NCBI GenBank assembly: GCA_028023455.1
Contig: JAQFVV010012511.1
Coordinates: 3,410,165 to 3,474,164, forward strand
Direction: 5' to 3'
DNA from: Epiperipatus broadwayi
Taxonomy: Eukaryota; Onychophora; Udeonychophora; Euonychophora; Peripatidae
DNA: 64,000 nucleotides
Below the pieces are notes generated by a model. It was not told the origin of the DNA and searched no databases. It worked only from the letters and a program-made list of their open reading frames with translations. A program made the translations under genes and the position numbers. Shown in pieces: positions 59,101-64,000 of the stretch; positions within the stretch are counted from its first letter, which is position 1; every line of letters begins with the position of its first letter.

Positions 59101-60590
59101 TACCAGAACATTTAATTGTTATAAAAGAAATTTCTATATGGAATTAGAAACAATTTATCTAAGGCAGATCGGCATATTATAAGCCTACCTCTTTAACTTG
59201 TTCACCAAATATATAATGACAGAAGTCATATTGAACAAAAACAAGTATGGATTAGGTCTGATGGGAAAAAAATATAATGACTTTTATGACTGAATTGATG
59301 AAAAACTTCAAGTCTCAGTTATGATAAAGAATTGTGAAAGCATAATGTTATGACTAAATATGAAGAAAAAAAAGATTATAAAATAGTCAGCAAATAACTT
59401 CAAAATTAACAATAATCTACATTCAAAAAAAAGTTTGGATTCGTATATTTAGTGTATGGTGAACATGCAATCTTCAAGTTGCTATGAAAAATTAAGTAAA
59501 GATTTTTAGATGTTGGGCATAATATTAAAAATGAAGAAATTGTTCATGATATAATATTTCCTTCTACTAATGTGAAAGTTGGACACTAAAATAAGAAAAG
59601 AATTAATGTTTTTTTAAACTTAATGCTCGCAAAGAATTTTGAGAAGTGCATGCATAGCGAAGTAGACAAAGAAGTGGATATTAGGTCAAATTAGATCTTG
59701 ACTCTTTCTTGAAGCACAAATAACTAGGTAGAAATTGTTGTAAACTAATTTATTAGAAGAGTATATAATGGTGAAAGAAAAAGATGACAACCAGTTATGA
59801 AGTGGATGGATTCCATTATCATCATAATAAACATGACTAGAAAACAAAATAATTGATAGCTCATTTGGAAGAAATGTTTTATTCACTGATTGCCAAGAGT
59901 TGATGTTGAGTTGATAGCATTTAATAAATAAGAAGGAAATAGGTCAATAATAACTATTTACAGATGTAAAAGTAATGTATAAATTTAAAATAAAATAAAT
60001 ACATTTATGTTTAGGCAATATCATTTTTCTCCAAAATTTACAATTTTAATTATTTGCATCTGTTTACGGTTTTAGATTAAGGATACATGGCATCAAGTTT
60101 ATAGACATCAGTTCCTGAAAAAATCACTAAGTCAAGCAAAAGACTGCTGGAAAGGTTTTTATTTATATCAAAAGGGATTAGATGGTGATGTAAGTATAAG
60201 TAGCTACTTTGCATTTTATCTGTATATTGTGAATGATAATTTTTTTCATCTTATGTATTTACCAGTTTTTAATTATTTCTTATTTTGTCTTTGATAGTTG
60301 GAATGCCATGATGTTGTTTTATTTTGGAGAATACAACGCATGTTAAAGATTACAAGTAATGCATTAAGACAACAAGTTATGAATACAGAAGGTTTTTATT
60401 CTATTTGACTATATTATATCAAAATTTATTTATTTAGTATGTATGATTTACTAATTTTTTTTTTATTGTTGTTTTTCAGCTCGAAGGTTAGAAAAAGAAA
60501 TTAAACAAGTATTAGAAGATTTTGCTGATGATCGTGAAAAAAAGAAGCAACTTCTGACTGGCAGGAGAGTGTTACTAGCGGAAGAACTGA
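8089..60590 (+). CDS. OPA1: OPA1/Opa1 dynamin-like GTPase, C-terminal half, 11 exons (partial gene)
   Basis: OPA1 is the dynamin-related GTPase that fuses the mitochondrial inner membrane and shapes cristae. Joining 11 exons (8089-8153, 10724-10800, 21695-21787, 28882-28954, 31539-31694, 41680-41788, 51972-52102, 55357-55443, 60076-60189, 60298-60391, 60480-60590) gives an open frame of about 370 codons with matching phases at every junction. I recognise OPA1 from blocks such as [57 protein letters not shown] and [12 protein letters not shown]. The region covers the stalk, the lipid-binding paddle and the beginning of the C-terminal bundle-signalling helix. The GTPase domain, transit peptide and protease sites must lie upstream of base 1, and the final exon lies beyond 64000. 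Introns of 2.6-10.9 kb are filled with transposon relics on both strands, while the coding frame is undamaged, so the gene is probably functional. Confidence 0.95.
8154..10723. other. OPA1 intron, no gene seen
   Basis: AT-rich intron. The only structure I can support is a perfect 15-bp-arm hairpin at 9700-9733 (attagtgaataaata / tatttattcactaat, 4-base loop). Short TA repeats lie at 8690-8860. Confidence 0.6.
10724..10800 (+). CDS. OPA1: OPA1 exon B
   Basis: The acceptor tttttag precedes [20 protein letters not shown] and ITSQT. The exon ends with TG of a Trp codon completed by the next exon, and the donor is gtatga. This is OPA1 stalk helix sequence that continues exon A in frame. Confidence 0.95.
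10801..12050. other. OPA1 intron, no gene seen
   Basis: AT-rich sequence with a T tract at 11356, a short GT repeat at 11413 and an A tract at 11716. The open frames at 10924-11215 have no recognisable domain. Confidence 0.5.
12063..12792. repeat. Nested palindromic element with 12-bp direct repeats
   Basis: Arms 12102-12430 and 12463-12792 are near-perfect inverted copies. They share cggtgaaattatc/gataattttaccaacg near the middle and tattcctacgactcaaa/tttgagtcgtaggaata further out. The direct repeat TAACTTCATTAA occurs at 12051-12062 and 12793-12804. A 39-base piece unique to the left end (12063-12101) is itself a copy of the arm sequence next to the centre. The loop 12431-12462 repeats the element's outer end (tagcgtgaaaggctgatat). 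No coding capacity is seen. Confidence 0.85.
12805..13978. other. OPA1 intron, no gene seen
   Basis: AT-rich with several homopolymer runs. Nothing recognised. Confidence 0.5.
13979..14584 (-). repeat. 3' LTR of the Ty3 element
   Basis: 606 bases, TG...CA ended. It is clearly homologous to 18549-19127 but carries an extra internal stretch near 14257-14280 (atcagtactatctg region). The two LTRs differ at many scattered sites, so the insertion is not recent. Confidence 0.92.
14631..15599 (-). pseudogene. Ty3 integrase (broken in two)
   Basis: Integrase inserts the element cDNA into the host chromosome. From 15599 downwards the text CAPCQRQ is the end of the zinc-binding HHCC domain. [10 protein letters not shown] holds the first catalytic Asp, FDNGTAY the second, and [13 protein letters not shown] the Glu, giving a DD35E-type core. 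A stop after RKLDN (about 15180) separates it from the C-terminal part, which keeps [11 protein letters not shown] and YRRHINQLR, typical of the end of Ty3 integrases. The catalytic triad appears intact but the reading frame is not. Confidence 0.9.
15975..17560 (-). pseudogene. Ty3 reverse transcriptase and RNase H (frameshifted)
   Basis: RT copies element RNA into DNA. RNase H removes the RNA strand. From 17536 down I see protease-to-RT linker text ([11 protein letters not shown]), [11 protein letters not shown] and [15 protein letters not shown] (motif A), PYFNDILIM near 16750 (motif C, where the first Asp of YxDD is Asn), [20 protein letters not shown] and then RNase H text [15 protein letters not shown]. 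Open segments lie in at least three frames. The catalytic Asp-to-Asn change is by itself likely to abolish polymerase activity. Confidence 0.9.
17561..18420 (-). pseudogene. Ty3 gag with zinc knuckle, and protease start
   Basis: On the - strand, 18187-18414 encodes a capsid-like helical segment ([17 protein letters not shown]). Text at 17653-17916 follows with the nucleocapsid zinc knuckle [14 protein letters not shown] (CX2CX4HX4C) and a second Cys-rich stretch, [15 protein letters not shown]. At 17570-17610 the sequence [10 protein letters not shown] provides the Asp-Ser-Gly active site of the aspartic protease. Frames are interrupted between 17917 and 18186. Confidence 0.85.
18549..19127 (-). 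repeat. 5' LTR of the Ty3 element
   Basis: 579 bases, TG...CA ended. On the - strand it would hold the element promoter. A primer-binding-like site follows after 7 bases. Confidence 0.92.
19128..20380. repeat. Unclassified repetitive stretch with tandem duplication and truncated hammerhead-like motif
   Basis: 19367-19415 and 19416-19464 are a 49-base tandem duplication differing at the join only. Related but diverged phrases recur at 19700-19900 and 20150-20200 (ctatcatggaggctca, ctattatggaggatca). At 20001-20033 the sequence gatgatga, ctggttcagca and cgaaatgcatcttgg matches the hammerhead family at 53749-57425 but lacks the catalytic CTGATGA segment. The open frames here have no recognised domain. 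A C9 tract lies at 20312. Confidence 0.5.
20913..21450. mobile_element. Palindromic retroposon with tRNA-like core and 15-bp TSD (copy 2)
   Basis: Arms of roughly 200 bases (20914-21120 and 21211-21424) are inverted copies that contain cctgaagaag...gaaac motifs and the PLE-like phrase aacgtttcgag. The centre 21124-21210 holds a tRNA-like sequence. A tail of about 26 bases, aatataccatcattacaaac + cttcag, lies only at the right end. The exact 15-bp direct repeat ATAACATATTCATTA flanks it (20898-20912 and 21451-21465). The TSD length and one-sided tail point to a target-primed retroposon rather than a cut-and-paste transposon. Confidence 0.85.
21124..21210 (+). other. tRNA-like sequence inside palindromic retroposon (pseudo-tRNA)
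   Basis: A box TAGCTCAGTTGG (21135-21146) is perfect. A B-box-like GAGTTCAACTT lies at 21191-21201. An 11-bp acceptor-like stem pairs ttcacttagaa with ttctaagtgaa. The stretch aatctaaaggt resembles the 3' side of a tRNA-Phe anticodon arm. The 3' strand of the T stem is missing and the anticodon region is longer than normal, perhaps from a retained intron or insertion. It could act as a Pol III promoter but not as a tRNA. Confidence 0.7.
21695..21787 (+). CDS. OPA1: OPA1 exon C
   Basis: A long T tract ending in ttag precedes the exon. With the split Trp codon it reads [20 protein letters not shown] and then [12 protein letters not shown]. It ends with GG of a split Gly codon before the donor gtaatg. 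It follows a 10.9-kb intron that carries the LTR retrotransposon. Confidence 0.95.
21788..24474. other. OPA1 intron, no gene seen
   Basis: AT-rich with A/T tracts (for example 22588). The short open frame at 23753-23953 has no recognisable domain. Confidence 0.5.
24487..24831. repeat. Palindromic retroposon (copy 3)
   Basis: Same family as 20913-21450, without the tRNA-like centre. It has arms from agatgtgatatgttgg inward and a right tail aatataccatcatcacaaac + cttcag. The direct repeat ATAGAGATTTGT lies at 24475-24486 and 24832-24843. The centre retains gtttcgagtag and its partner ctcttcgtcagg. Confidence 0.82.
24844..25289. other. OPA1 intron, upstream flank of hAT pseudogene
   Basis: AT-rich. 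Somewhat more complex sequence at 25040-25180 may be the hAT 5' non-coding end, but no terminal inverted repeat was found. Confidence 0.4.
25290..28081 (+). pseudogene. hAT transposase relic, ZBED5/BED-finger type, with internal duplication
   Basis: The ATG at 25290 begins a Lys-rich leader ([20 protein letters not shown]). A BED-like segment follows, KYLKFGF...[15 protein letters not shown] then HHLHSKH, in which the first Cys of the finger pair reads Tyr. The catalytic-domain block [17 protein letters not shown] is at about 25978-26028. The middle ([21 protein letters not shown]) lies at 27170-27330. The C-terminal dimerisation block, [20 protein letters not shown] then LYLCEKTF, sits near 27870-27950, ending TKKQHHILH. 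Stops and frameshifts are frequent. A non-hAT block (26045-26379) and a 493-base tandem duplication interrupt it. Confidence 0.85.
25887..26875 (+). repeat. 493-bp tandem duplication inside the hAT pseudogene
   Basis: 25887-26379 is repeated at 26380-26875 with scattered differences. Both copies contain the transposase segment around STDVSN and the following non-coding block (for example ccccagactagtttctagct). The second copy is diverged, so the duplication is old. Confidence 0.88.
28082..28881. other. OPA1 intron, 3' flank of hAT pseudogene
   Basis: AT-rich to 28440, then 28470-28690 is less AT-rich (gtagcagtgcaaccatgcac, tgacgaattg-like words). It may be the hAT 3' non-coding end. No inverted terminal repeat is visible. 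Confidence 0.35.
28882..28954 (+). CDS. OPA1: OPA1 exon D
   Basis: The acceptor ttttttacag precedes the A that completes the Gly codon. The frame reads [20 protein letters not shown] and then KCVE, ending in phase 0 before gtaatt. The block matches the OPA1 segment entering the membrane-binding paddle. Confidence 0.95.
28955..31034. other. OPA1 intron, no gene seen
   Basis: AT-rich with A tract at 29896 and T tract at 30418. Nothing recognised. Confidence 0.5.
31049..31269. repeat. Hairpin retroposon-like element with 14-bp direct repeats
   Basis: 31046-31203 is a near-perfect hairpin whose arms run inward from ttaatatgaaaag and outward to cttttcatattaa. The stem includes gatagcactgagct against agcttagtgctat. 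A 66-base unpaired tail (31204-31269) follows on one side only. The exact 14-base direct repeat ATATCCAATTTTTA flanks the whole unit (31035-31048 and 31270-31283). No coding capacity is seen. Confidence 0.82.
31539..31694 (+). CDS. OPA1: OPA1 exon E
   Basis: The acceptor tattttag precedes 52 in-frame codons starting [18 protein letters not shown] and ending [17 protein letters not shown]. The donor is gtaagt. The Lys/Glu-rich helical text and the [10 protein letters not shown] motif match the OPA1 paddle/stalk region. Confidence 0.95.
31695..33400. other. OPA1 intron with a diverged hairpin
   Basis: 31846-32035 is a weak inverted repeat (ctcatttccaaata / tgtttggaaaaatgag). Its right half (gtgcatgtgcattagctt, aatgctgat) resembles the outer end of the 12063-12792 element, so it may be an old relative. 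32600-33400 holds no recognised gene. Confidence 0.45.
33400..34080. other. CpG-containing foreign-looking insertion, unclassified
   Basis: CpG and GC rise abruptly against the intron (gggcacggccgcttgggg, ttggcggccgcagcc, cacgcttcgataaagctcac). An 85-codon open frame on the - strand (33405-33662) and a 71-codon frame on the + strand overlap. I recognise neither. The boundary with the AT-rich intron is sharp near 33400, and the right side merges into the A/T-tract repeat array. Confidence 0.5.
34085..34980. repeat. Decaying tandem array with A/T tracts
   Basis: A module starting gcagcgggattaaaataa (34205), cagcgctgttaaaataa (34588) and ggtggtgggattcaaaca (34866) recurs with spacing of about 380 and 280 bases. 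Shared internal words include gactttttgttaa, agcagtttattgtag/agctgtttcttgtag and gaaatcaaa. C-rich and A-rich runs alternate. Confidence 0.6.
35850..36430. other. GC-elevated island, possible solo LTR
   Basis: A block of normal base composition (for example tggaccggggccaaggtgtg) sits in AT-rich intron. A TATA-like gctataaaaagag lies at 35963-35975, about 120 bases into it. Such layout fits a solo LTR, but I could not define TG...CA ends or a target duplication. No coding frame of note is seen. Confidence 0.35.
36431..38549. other. OPA1 intron, no gene seen
   Basis: AT-rich, nothing recognised. Confidence 0.45.
38550..40170 (-). pseudogene. Second hAT transposase relic (ZBED5-like), minus strand
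   Basis: From 40170 downwards the - strand encodes [12 protein letters not shown], then [13 protein letters not shown] near 40030-40080 (the YL.FGF entry to the BED finger). [17 protein letters not shown] lies near 39545-39600 (catalytic Asp region, better kept than in the + copy). [18 protein letters not shown] and [16 protein letters not shown] lie near 39090-39250. Many stops and frameshifts separate them and the C-terminal block is poor. It is the same broad family as 25290-28081 but an independent, older or more decayed copy. Confidence 0.75.
40171..41679. other. OPA1 intron, no gene seen
   Basis: AT-rich with a short ctat microsatellite at about 41415-41450. Nothing else recognised. 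Confidence 0.5.
41680..41788 (+). CDS. OPA1: OPA1 exon F
   Basis: The acceptor gttgacag precedes [20 protein letters not shown] and then [17 protein letters not shown] single A remains for a Thr codon completed in the next exon, and the donor is gtaagt. NALEDRS..DKQQWD is a strongly conserved OPA1 block. An open frame that continues past 41788 is just read-through of the donor. Confidence 0.95.
41789..44526. other. OPA1 intron, no gene seen
   Basis: Extremely AT-rich, with only short open frames and A/T tracts. Nothing recognised. Confidence 0.5.
44527..44570. repeat. End fragment of the palindromic retroposon family
   Basis: gtggaaatagtctaacata joins directly to ctatcatcacaaaccttcag. This matches the right end and tail of 20913-21450 and 24487-24831 with about 20 bases missing between them. 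Confidence 0.7.
45000..46450 (-). mobile_element. Non-LTR retrotransposon RT relic
   Basis: Read on the - strand from 46450, [18 protein letters not shown] (about 46240-46295) is the linker block of LINE ORF2 (usual W.EYF..LL). [10 protein letters not shown] (about 45955-45985) and then [18 protein letters not shown] plus [10 protein letters not shown] (about 45860-45955) match the P.YK.K.D..NYRGISLL..KI.. region of reverse transcriptase. Downstream text decays and no YADD was found. This belongs to a different LINE lineage from 3000-5480, to judge by the spacing and wording of the motifs. Confidence 0.75.
46451..48845. other. OPA1 intron, no gene seen
   Basis: AT-rich, with a T10A10 junction at 48061-48080. 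Nothing recognised. Confidence 0.5.
48856..49089. repeat. Palindromic retroposon (copy 4, short)
   Basis: Arms 48886-48979 and 48988-49084 fold with a loop of about 8 bases. The centre of longer copies is deleted. The tail tgtctgaaggtttgtaatga lies on the left, so this copy is in the opposite orientation to copies 2 and 3. The direct repeat ACATACATTT flanks it (48846-48855 and 49090-49099). Confidence 0.83.
49200..50260 (-). pseudogene. Penelope-like element relic, 5'-truncated
   Basis: On the - strand, [10 protein letters not shown] near 50090-50120 is the RT catalytic motif. After frame breaks, [11 protein letters not shown], then [18 protein letters not shown] (49330-49440) and [15 protein letters not shown] represent the GIY-YIG endonuclease C-terminal part. 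Text NIKISWGK near 49590 lies between them. The RT fingers are missing. The sequence is clearly related to 62450-63170 (shared gacaccgtggctgatatgag / gacaatggctgatact) and more distantly to 5912-8040. Confidence 0.82.
50261..51971. other. OPA1 intron, no gene seen
   Basis: AT-rich. 51010-51290 is more complex but unrecognised. Confidence 0.45.
51972..52102 (+). CDS. OPA1: OPA1 exon G
   Basis: The acceptor ctcccag precedes the two bases that finish the split Thr codon. The exon reads [20 protein letters not shown] and continues to [11 protein letters not shown], with the donor gtaagt in phase 0. It corresponds to the aromatic-rich membrane-binding paddle of OPA1. Confidence 0.95.
52103..53735. 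other. OPA1 intron, no gene seen
   Basis: AT-rich with C-runs at 52709 and 53334 and a tcta microsatellite at 53425-53465. Confidence 0.5.
53841..53909 (-). ncRNA. Hammerhead ribozyme relic (core mutated)
   Basis: Same fold on the - strand: ATGATCT/AGATCAT and CCAA/TTGG helix I, ATGCTG/CAGCAT helix II with GTT loop, GAAA, and ATA/TAT helix III with TG loop. The core CTGATGA reads TTAATGA, which changes two invariant bases, so cleavage is not expected. Confidence 0.75.
54282..54326 (-). ncRNA. Hammerhead ribozyme relic (5' truncated)
   Basis: On the - strand CTGATGA and GTGCTG are intact and helix III is ATA-CG-TAT. The second strand of helix II and the GAA core are mutated, and the upstream strand of helix I is replaced by the inversion junction at 54326. 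Confidence 0.7.
54661..54730 (+). ncRNA. Type I hammerhead ribozyme, core intact
   Basis: Core CTGATGA (54681-54687) and GAA (54703-54705) are intact. Helix II is GTGCTG (54688-54693) with CAGCAT (54697-54702), loop GTT. Helix I is CCAA (54677-54680) with TTGG (54114 offset: 54714-54717), extended by ATGATCT (54667-54673) with AGATCAT (54718-54724) across a 3-base bulge. Helix III is very short (A54706-T54712, T54707-A54711, loop ACT), as in SINE-type hammerheads of schistosomes. Predicted cleavage follows A54713, an NUH site (AUA). Activity may be modest because helix III is so short and H is A rather than C. Confidence 0.8.
54881..55356. other. OPA1 intron, no gene seen
   Basis: AT-rich, nothing recognised. 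Confidence 0.5.
55357..55443 (+). CDS. OPA1: OPA1 exon H
   Basis: The acceptor attttttag precedes 29 codons, [20 protein letters not shown] then QQIEIDNEF, with the donor gtaagt. DELTT.RKNLQ is a conserved OPA1 block. Confidence 0.94.
55600..55945. repeat. Composite repeat sharing blocks with the hAT insert and with tRNA-like ends
   Basis: 55624-55680 (gtagtgccattcagtgcaag, aatcaatggatgcagg) matches the non-hAT block at 26060-26110 and 26555-26605. 55772-55800 and 55895-55925 form an inverted pair around aggatttttcag / ctgaaaaattct. The right arm ends in a B-box-like gtttgaatccctctagtta, like the tRNA-like ends at 54350 and 57405. Confidence 0.55.
55946..56825. other. OPA1 intron, no gene seen
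   Basis: AT-rich, nothing recognised. Confidence 0.5.
56915..56990 (-). ncRNA. Hammerhead ribozyme relic
   Basis: The - strand keeps CTGATGA, GTGCTGGTTCAG, GAAA and ATA-TG-TAT-A followed by TTGGAGATCA. The distal half of helix II and the CCAA strand of helix I are mutated, so folding is compromised. Confidence 0.7.
57275..57345 (+). ncRNA. Hammerhead ribozyme relic (core deletion)
   Basis: Helix I (CCAA/TTGG plus TGATCT/AGATCA), helix II 3' strand, GAAA and helix III (ATA-CA-TAT) are intact. The core is shortened to CTGATTTGCTG, so the G8/A9 region is lost. Confidence 0.7.
57426..59015. other. OPA1 intron, no gene seen
   Basis: AT-rich with a T16A13 junction at 58001-58029 and another T/A junction at 58868. 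Nothing recognised. Confidence 0.5.
59020..59870 (+). mobile_element. Non-LTR retrotransposon RT and C-terminal relic
   Basis: [19 protein letters not shown] (59031-59087) is the RT motif A block (usual DY.KAFD.I.H..LW). VPEHLIV follows. The C-terminal region near 59740-59830 reads [12 protein letters not shown] then [13 protein letters not shown], matching the arginine-rich end and RWLD(S/G)I block of a common LINE ORF2. The YADD segment near 59250 is unrecognisable. Frames are broken throughout. It is on the same strand as OPA1. Confidence 0.75.
60076..60189 (+). CDS. OPA1: OPA1 exon I
   Basis: The acceptor cggttttag precedes 38 codons, [20 protein letters not shown] then [18 protein letters not shown], with the donor gtaagt. 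The AKDC..(F/Y)Y(M/L)Y string reads closer to my recollection of insect Opa1 than to the human protein. This is weak support for an arthropod origin. Confidence 0.95.
60298..60391 (+). CDS. OPA1: OPA1 exon J
   Basis: The acceptor ttgatag follows an intron of only 108 bases. The exon reads [20 protein letters not shown] then [11 protein letters not shown] and ends in one base of a split Ala codon. The donor is the weak form G|gttttt, chosen because it is the only one that keeps the conserved frame into exon K. Confidence 0.93.
60480..60590 (+). CDS. OPA1: OPA1 exon K (last exon in window)
   Basis: An 88-base intron and the acceptor tttttcag precede [20 protein letters not shown], then [17 protein letters not shown], with one base left before the donor gtgagt. 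This is the C-terminal helix of OPA1. About 20-25 further residues are expected, and no matching exon is visible up to 64000. Confidence 0.94.
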
Positions 60591-62440
60591 GTGAGTCAAT
60601 CTTTTTCTTTTTTTTTTAATGCTGATTAATTTATAAGTGCAGTAACTTATACAGTTGTAAAAATATTTTTTTGCATGGAAATGCTATTTTTGAAAAAATA
60701 TACTTCAGCTAACTATGAACATAATTTATTCTTTGTGTATATATGTTTTGTAAAATAAGGTAATTAGTGAAATCATTTTCAATTATTTGCAATTTCTGAA
60801 TAATAAATATATATATTTTAAAAAAATCTAGGAAATTGTAAGATATACATTAATTAATTTTTAATTCAAAGTACTTTTGCATAGATAAAAAATCAAGTAG
60901 CTCAGTCAATTTAAAATGAAACAGTTTCATTTTTTTTTAAACAAATATGGTAGTAGTATTAATTAATAAAAAAAAATTTTAACTGAAATATTAATTAATA
61001 TAAAAAATATTTATAGTCCCTTGCAAAAGACAATATTAATATTGTTAAAATGAAATTAGTCTTAAGACTTCAATAAAACTATGATTTTTTAATTTGAAGC
61101 CAGAAATTTCCTTGATTGATTATTCCATATGGAAGAAATTGAAGGCTTTTTAAAAATATAATACTGCTATCATTTTTTTTTTTTTGCAAAGTCATCTATC
61201 AAAATAATTTAGTTACACATATCTTTTCAAACAAACATTTAGTTTATATACTATTTTTCAAAAAGTGTTTATTCTGAATAATAGATTTGTTTCTTTGTTA
61301 ACTGCTCTCCATGCAAAAAAAAAAAAAAGGAAAATAAAACGTTTTGATTAATTATGGATATTTTTTAAATTCTGAAAAAGTAAGTTATTCAATCTCTTTT
61401 AGGTCAGTGAATTTTTTAAAATTTTCATTTAGCTTTACTTGTGTATTATAGTTTTATTCAAATAATAATTAATTATTTAAAATATTTAACAGAAATTTTT
61501 TAAAAATATCTTATATAATTAATATGACTTTACTATGACATATGTTTTTATATGTGTATTGCTATAATATTAATATAGTATCTGCTATTTTTGTTAACAT
61601 GAAGCTATATTGAAAGTCTTTTTAACATTTATAAGATTTGACCTGTTGTCATGTAAGCAATTTGATATGTTATAGAATAAACTACTGTTTATATAAACAT
61701 ATTAAATAGAAGAATTTTATTGAAACACAATTTATTATTTTAATTTTAAAATTCACATTGTAGAGAATATCTAGTTTAACATTGATATTACTAAAGAATT
61801 TAATTGCATATTTATTGAAATTTCTTCAAAGGAAAAAAAAATCATTTTTATTTTATTAAAGTAAGATTACATATTTATTTTAAACATAAAGTACTTAGGT
61901 TTGTATGAGATCAGTTTTTTAGTGTTATAATATTATAGACATTAAATTTGTAAATTAATTAATTTTACATAGATAATAAGTGCATTTTATCTAATATCAC
62001 TATTTTTCATTTGTTTGTATATTTGCAGACATAATTATTTGTCTTTCCAATCTTTTTTTAAGGTTGGTTTTTATTATTTATACTTAAAACAAAAAAAGAA
62101 CGATCAAATGTTTAAAAAGATAGATGATCTGTAAAAGTATAATTGTAAAAATGCAAAAGATTTGAAATATACATATTTCATATTTAAAATCTTAAACAAA
62201 ATTGGAAGAGACAACTTAAAATAATTATTTGTTTATTACATTAAACTAGTCATTTGTTCTTTTATTGAAATATTATCAAGATATTTCCTCCTTTATAAGC
62301 ACATGACTATTCTACAGCAACACCATCAAATAGACATTATTTATATTATACTATAATAAACATCGTTAATAATATATATATGCATAAAAATAAATAAATG
62401 TAGAAAACAATCGACAAAATTAATATTTTAATTATAATAC
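60591..62440. other. OPA1 intron after exon K, no gene seen
   Basis: AT-rich. The expected last OPA1 coding segment was looked for and not found. Confidence 0.5.
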
Positions 62441-62449
62441 TAAAGTTAC

Positions 62450-63170
62450 CAATAGTCTAACTATGCCCCATCTGGTCTTTAACTATGTTCATACATTTGC
62501 TTAATTTTTCTTGAATATAATTTTTTAATATATTTCATTATCTAAATATTTTTTTCACAATTCATTTTATTCAAAAAATGAATGTATGGCTCTGATTTTA
62601 TATTCTTTTCCATTAATTACCCTTCATGCTCCTTATTTCTTTTAATGGCAATCTTTCCTGTCCAACCTTATATGTATCATATTGCAATTGTCACAATTTT
62701 ATAAACTAACTCTGCCTTAATTTTTAATACTATCCATCTTTTTTGCATTAGAAATCCATTTTCCTAGATTTACTACTTTTCCATAATATTTTAATTTCAT
62801 CATATAACTTCTTTTAACAATATTTTATATATCCCTATTAAATATGGAATTGAAACCCATTTGCTTCATTTGTTTACAGTATCTCTTGTATTATTAGTAT
62901 ATTTATTACTGAAAATCTTATTAATATCTTAGCTTTTATAACCCATCTTAACATAATTATTCTCAAGTTCCAATTTCTGTTCAAGTACATCTTCTGCATT
63001 CAGGGTTAGTCTGTCATTTTTAACTTAAATCCTTTCAAAGCTGATATTTTCTGAGACAATGGCTGATACTAATTTGAATTAGTTATACCTTTTTTTTTCT
63101 TTATTTTTAACATAATATTTATTAAGTATTTTATCATTATTTTTTTTCTTTAAAAAATGTCTTTTGAAGA
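62450..63170 (-). pseudogene. Third Penelope-like element relic
   Basis: On the - strand near 62640-62700 the GIY-YIG start reads VYKIVTIA followed, after breaks, by GWTGKIAIKRNKEHEG, with KSEPYIHFL near 62590. Text toward 63170 corresponds to the RT thumb/linker and matches 49200-50000 almost phrase by phrase (gtcatttttaacttaaatcc vs atcatttttaaaatttaaat). No YVDD is kept, and both ends are missing. Confidence 0.75.
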
Positions 63171-64000
63171 ATAATTAAAAATCTAAATTTTCAATCTCTA
63201 AACAAATATATATATATTGTTTATATATTAAAGAAAATATACCACATATAAATAAACAATTAAATTTTTTTCAAATATAAAAATATGTATAGTTGAATGT
63301 GTTTGTTTTTTTGTTTTTATAGTCGCATATCACACAACATGCAAAATGCATCCAGACTTTTTTGAAATGTTAAATTTTATAACCATAGTTTATATGAAAG
63401 AATAAATAAATTATCTTAAAAACATCAATGTTGTATTTAAAATGTTATATGTTGAATTAAATTACCATGCTGTTCACACATTTATAAATGTGTTTTTGCA
63501 AAAAAAAAAAAAAAATACATGCTTATATATTTATGGTTTATGTTTCAAACTTCTCTTTTATGTAATACTTTTTTGTTGAAGCAAATTAAATTTATTTTAA
63601 AACACATACATATAAATAAATTTATTATGTAAATATGATGACTAAGTCAGAAATTTCTGTGTATAGAGTAGAACTCACAGTGGTGGTTCCATCATTTGGA
63701 GGGCATTGGAATACTTCAGAGGAGGGTGTTAATCTTGGAGTAATTAAGGAACATTGAATAAAAATAAGGGAGTAATGGATTAGAAAGGAAAAAGAGGACA
63801 TAAGAAAATTTTGAAAAATCATTATATGTTATCTATTGTGTAATAGAATTAAAGTTGTAATGGTTGTTTTGTTTTTTAATTAAACACATAAAATTTTAAA
63901 TTATAATCGATCAGTAGTCAAGCTTATGGAAAGGCTTTAACAAGTAAGTGTTAGCAAGCAATCTTGATGTGCATGGTCAGTAAATTTCGTATTACCTTGA
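63171..64000. other. OPA1 intron, no gene seen
   Basis: AT-rich with an A tract at 63501. Nothing recognised. Confidence 0.5.

Noticed and set aside
60591-64000. Terminal OPA1 exon
   Set aside because: No acceptor followed by the expected basic/Glu-rich helix and stop was found.

Overview
This is a eukaryotic, very AT-rich nuclear window (roughly three quarters A+T by eye). It is dominated by the middle and 3' part of one large gene on the + strand. Eleven GT-AG exons between 8089 and 60590 translate to about 370 consecutive codons. I recognise these as the C-terminal half (stalk, membrane-binding paddle, start of the C-terminal helix) of OPA1/Opa1, the dynamin-like GTPase of the mitochondrial inner membrane. 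The GTPase-encoding exons lie upstream of the window and the last exon lies downstream. Long introns full of decayed transposons, and residues that read closer to arthropod than to vertebrate OPA1, suggest an invertebrate, perhaps an arthropod such as an arachnid. That assignment is inference.

Layout. 1-8088 is intron or upstream sequence. It holds a palindromic retroposon (444-826), a LINE endonuclease relic (1056-1735, -), a hAT MITE with an 8-bp target duplication (2337-2635), a LINE reverse-transcriptase relic (about 3000-5480, -) and a broken Penelope-like element with 191-bp inverted terminal repeats (5912-8040, +). Intron 10801-21694 carries a nested palindrome (12063-12792), a Mag-like Ty3 LTR element on the - strand (13979-19127), a tandem duplication and a palindromic retroposon with a tRNA-like core (20913-21450). 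Intron 21788-28881 has a second copy of that palindrome and a ZBED5-like hAT transposase pseudogene with an internal 493-bp tandem duplication. Intron 31695-41679 has a CpG-richer foreign-looking stretch (33400-35150), a possible solo LTR (35850-36430) and a second hAT relic (-). Intron 41789-51971 has a LINE relic (-) and a Penelope relic (-). The introns from 52103 to 60075 hold foldback elements carrying hammerhead-ribozyme-like sequences and a LINE relic (+). The 3' flank holds a third Penelope relic (-).

The most interesting material is a set of foldback (palindromic) retroposons. Several unrelated sequence families in this one window share three traits: long inverted arms, a tail on only one side, and 10-15 bp flanking direct repeats like those made by target-primed insertion. 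One family carries, in each arm, a sequence that folds as a type I hammerhead ribozyme next to a tRNA-like B box. Its largest copy (53749-54867) is built from head-to-tail monomers of about 440-480 bp arranged in inverted orientation. Decayed Penelope-like elements, a class known to carry hammerheads in terminal repeats and to leave inverted partial copies, are present in the same window and are plausible drivers.

Apart from OPA1, no intact protein-coding gene is visible. Every other coding trace is a broken transposon.
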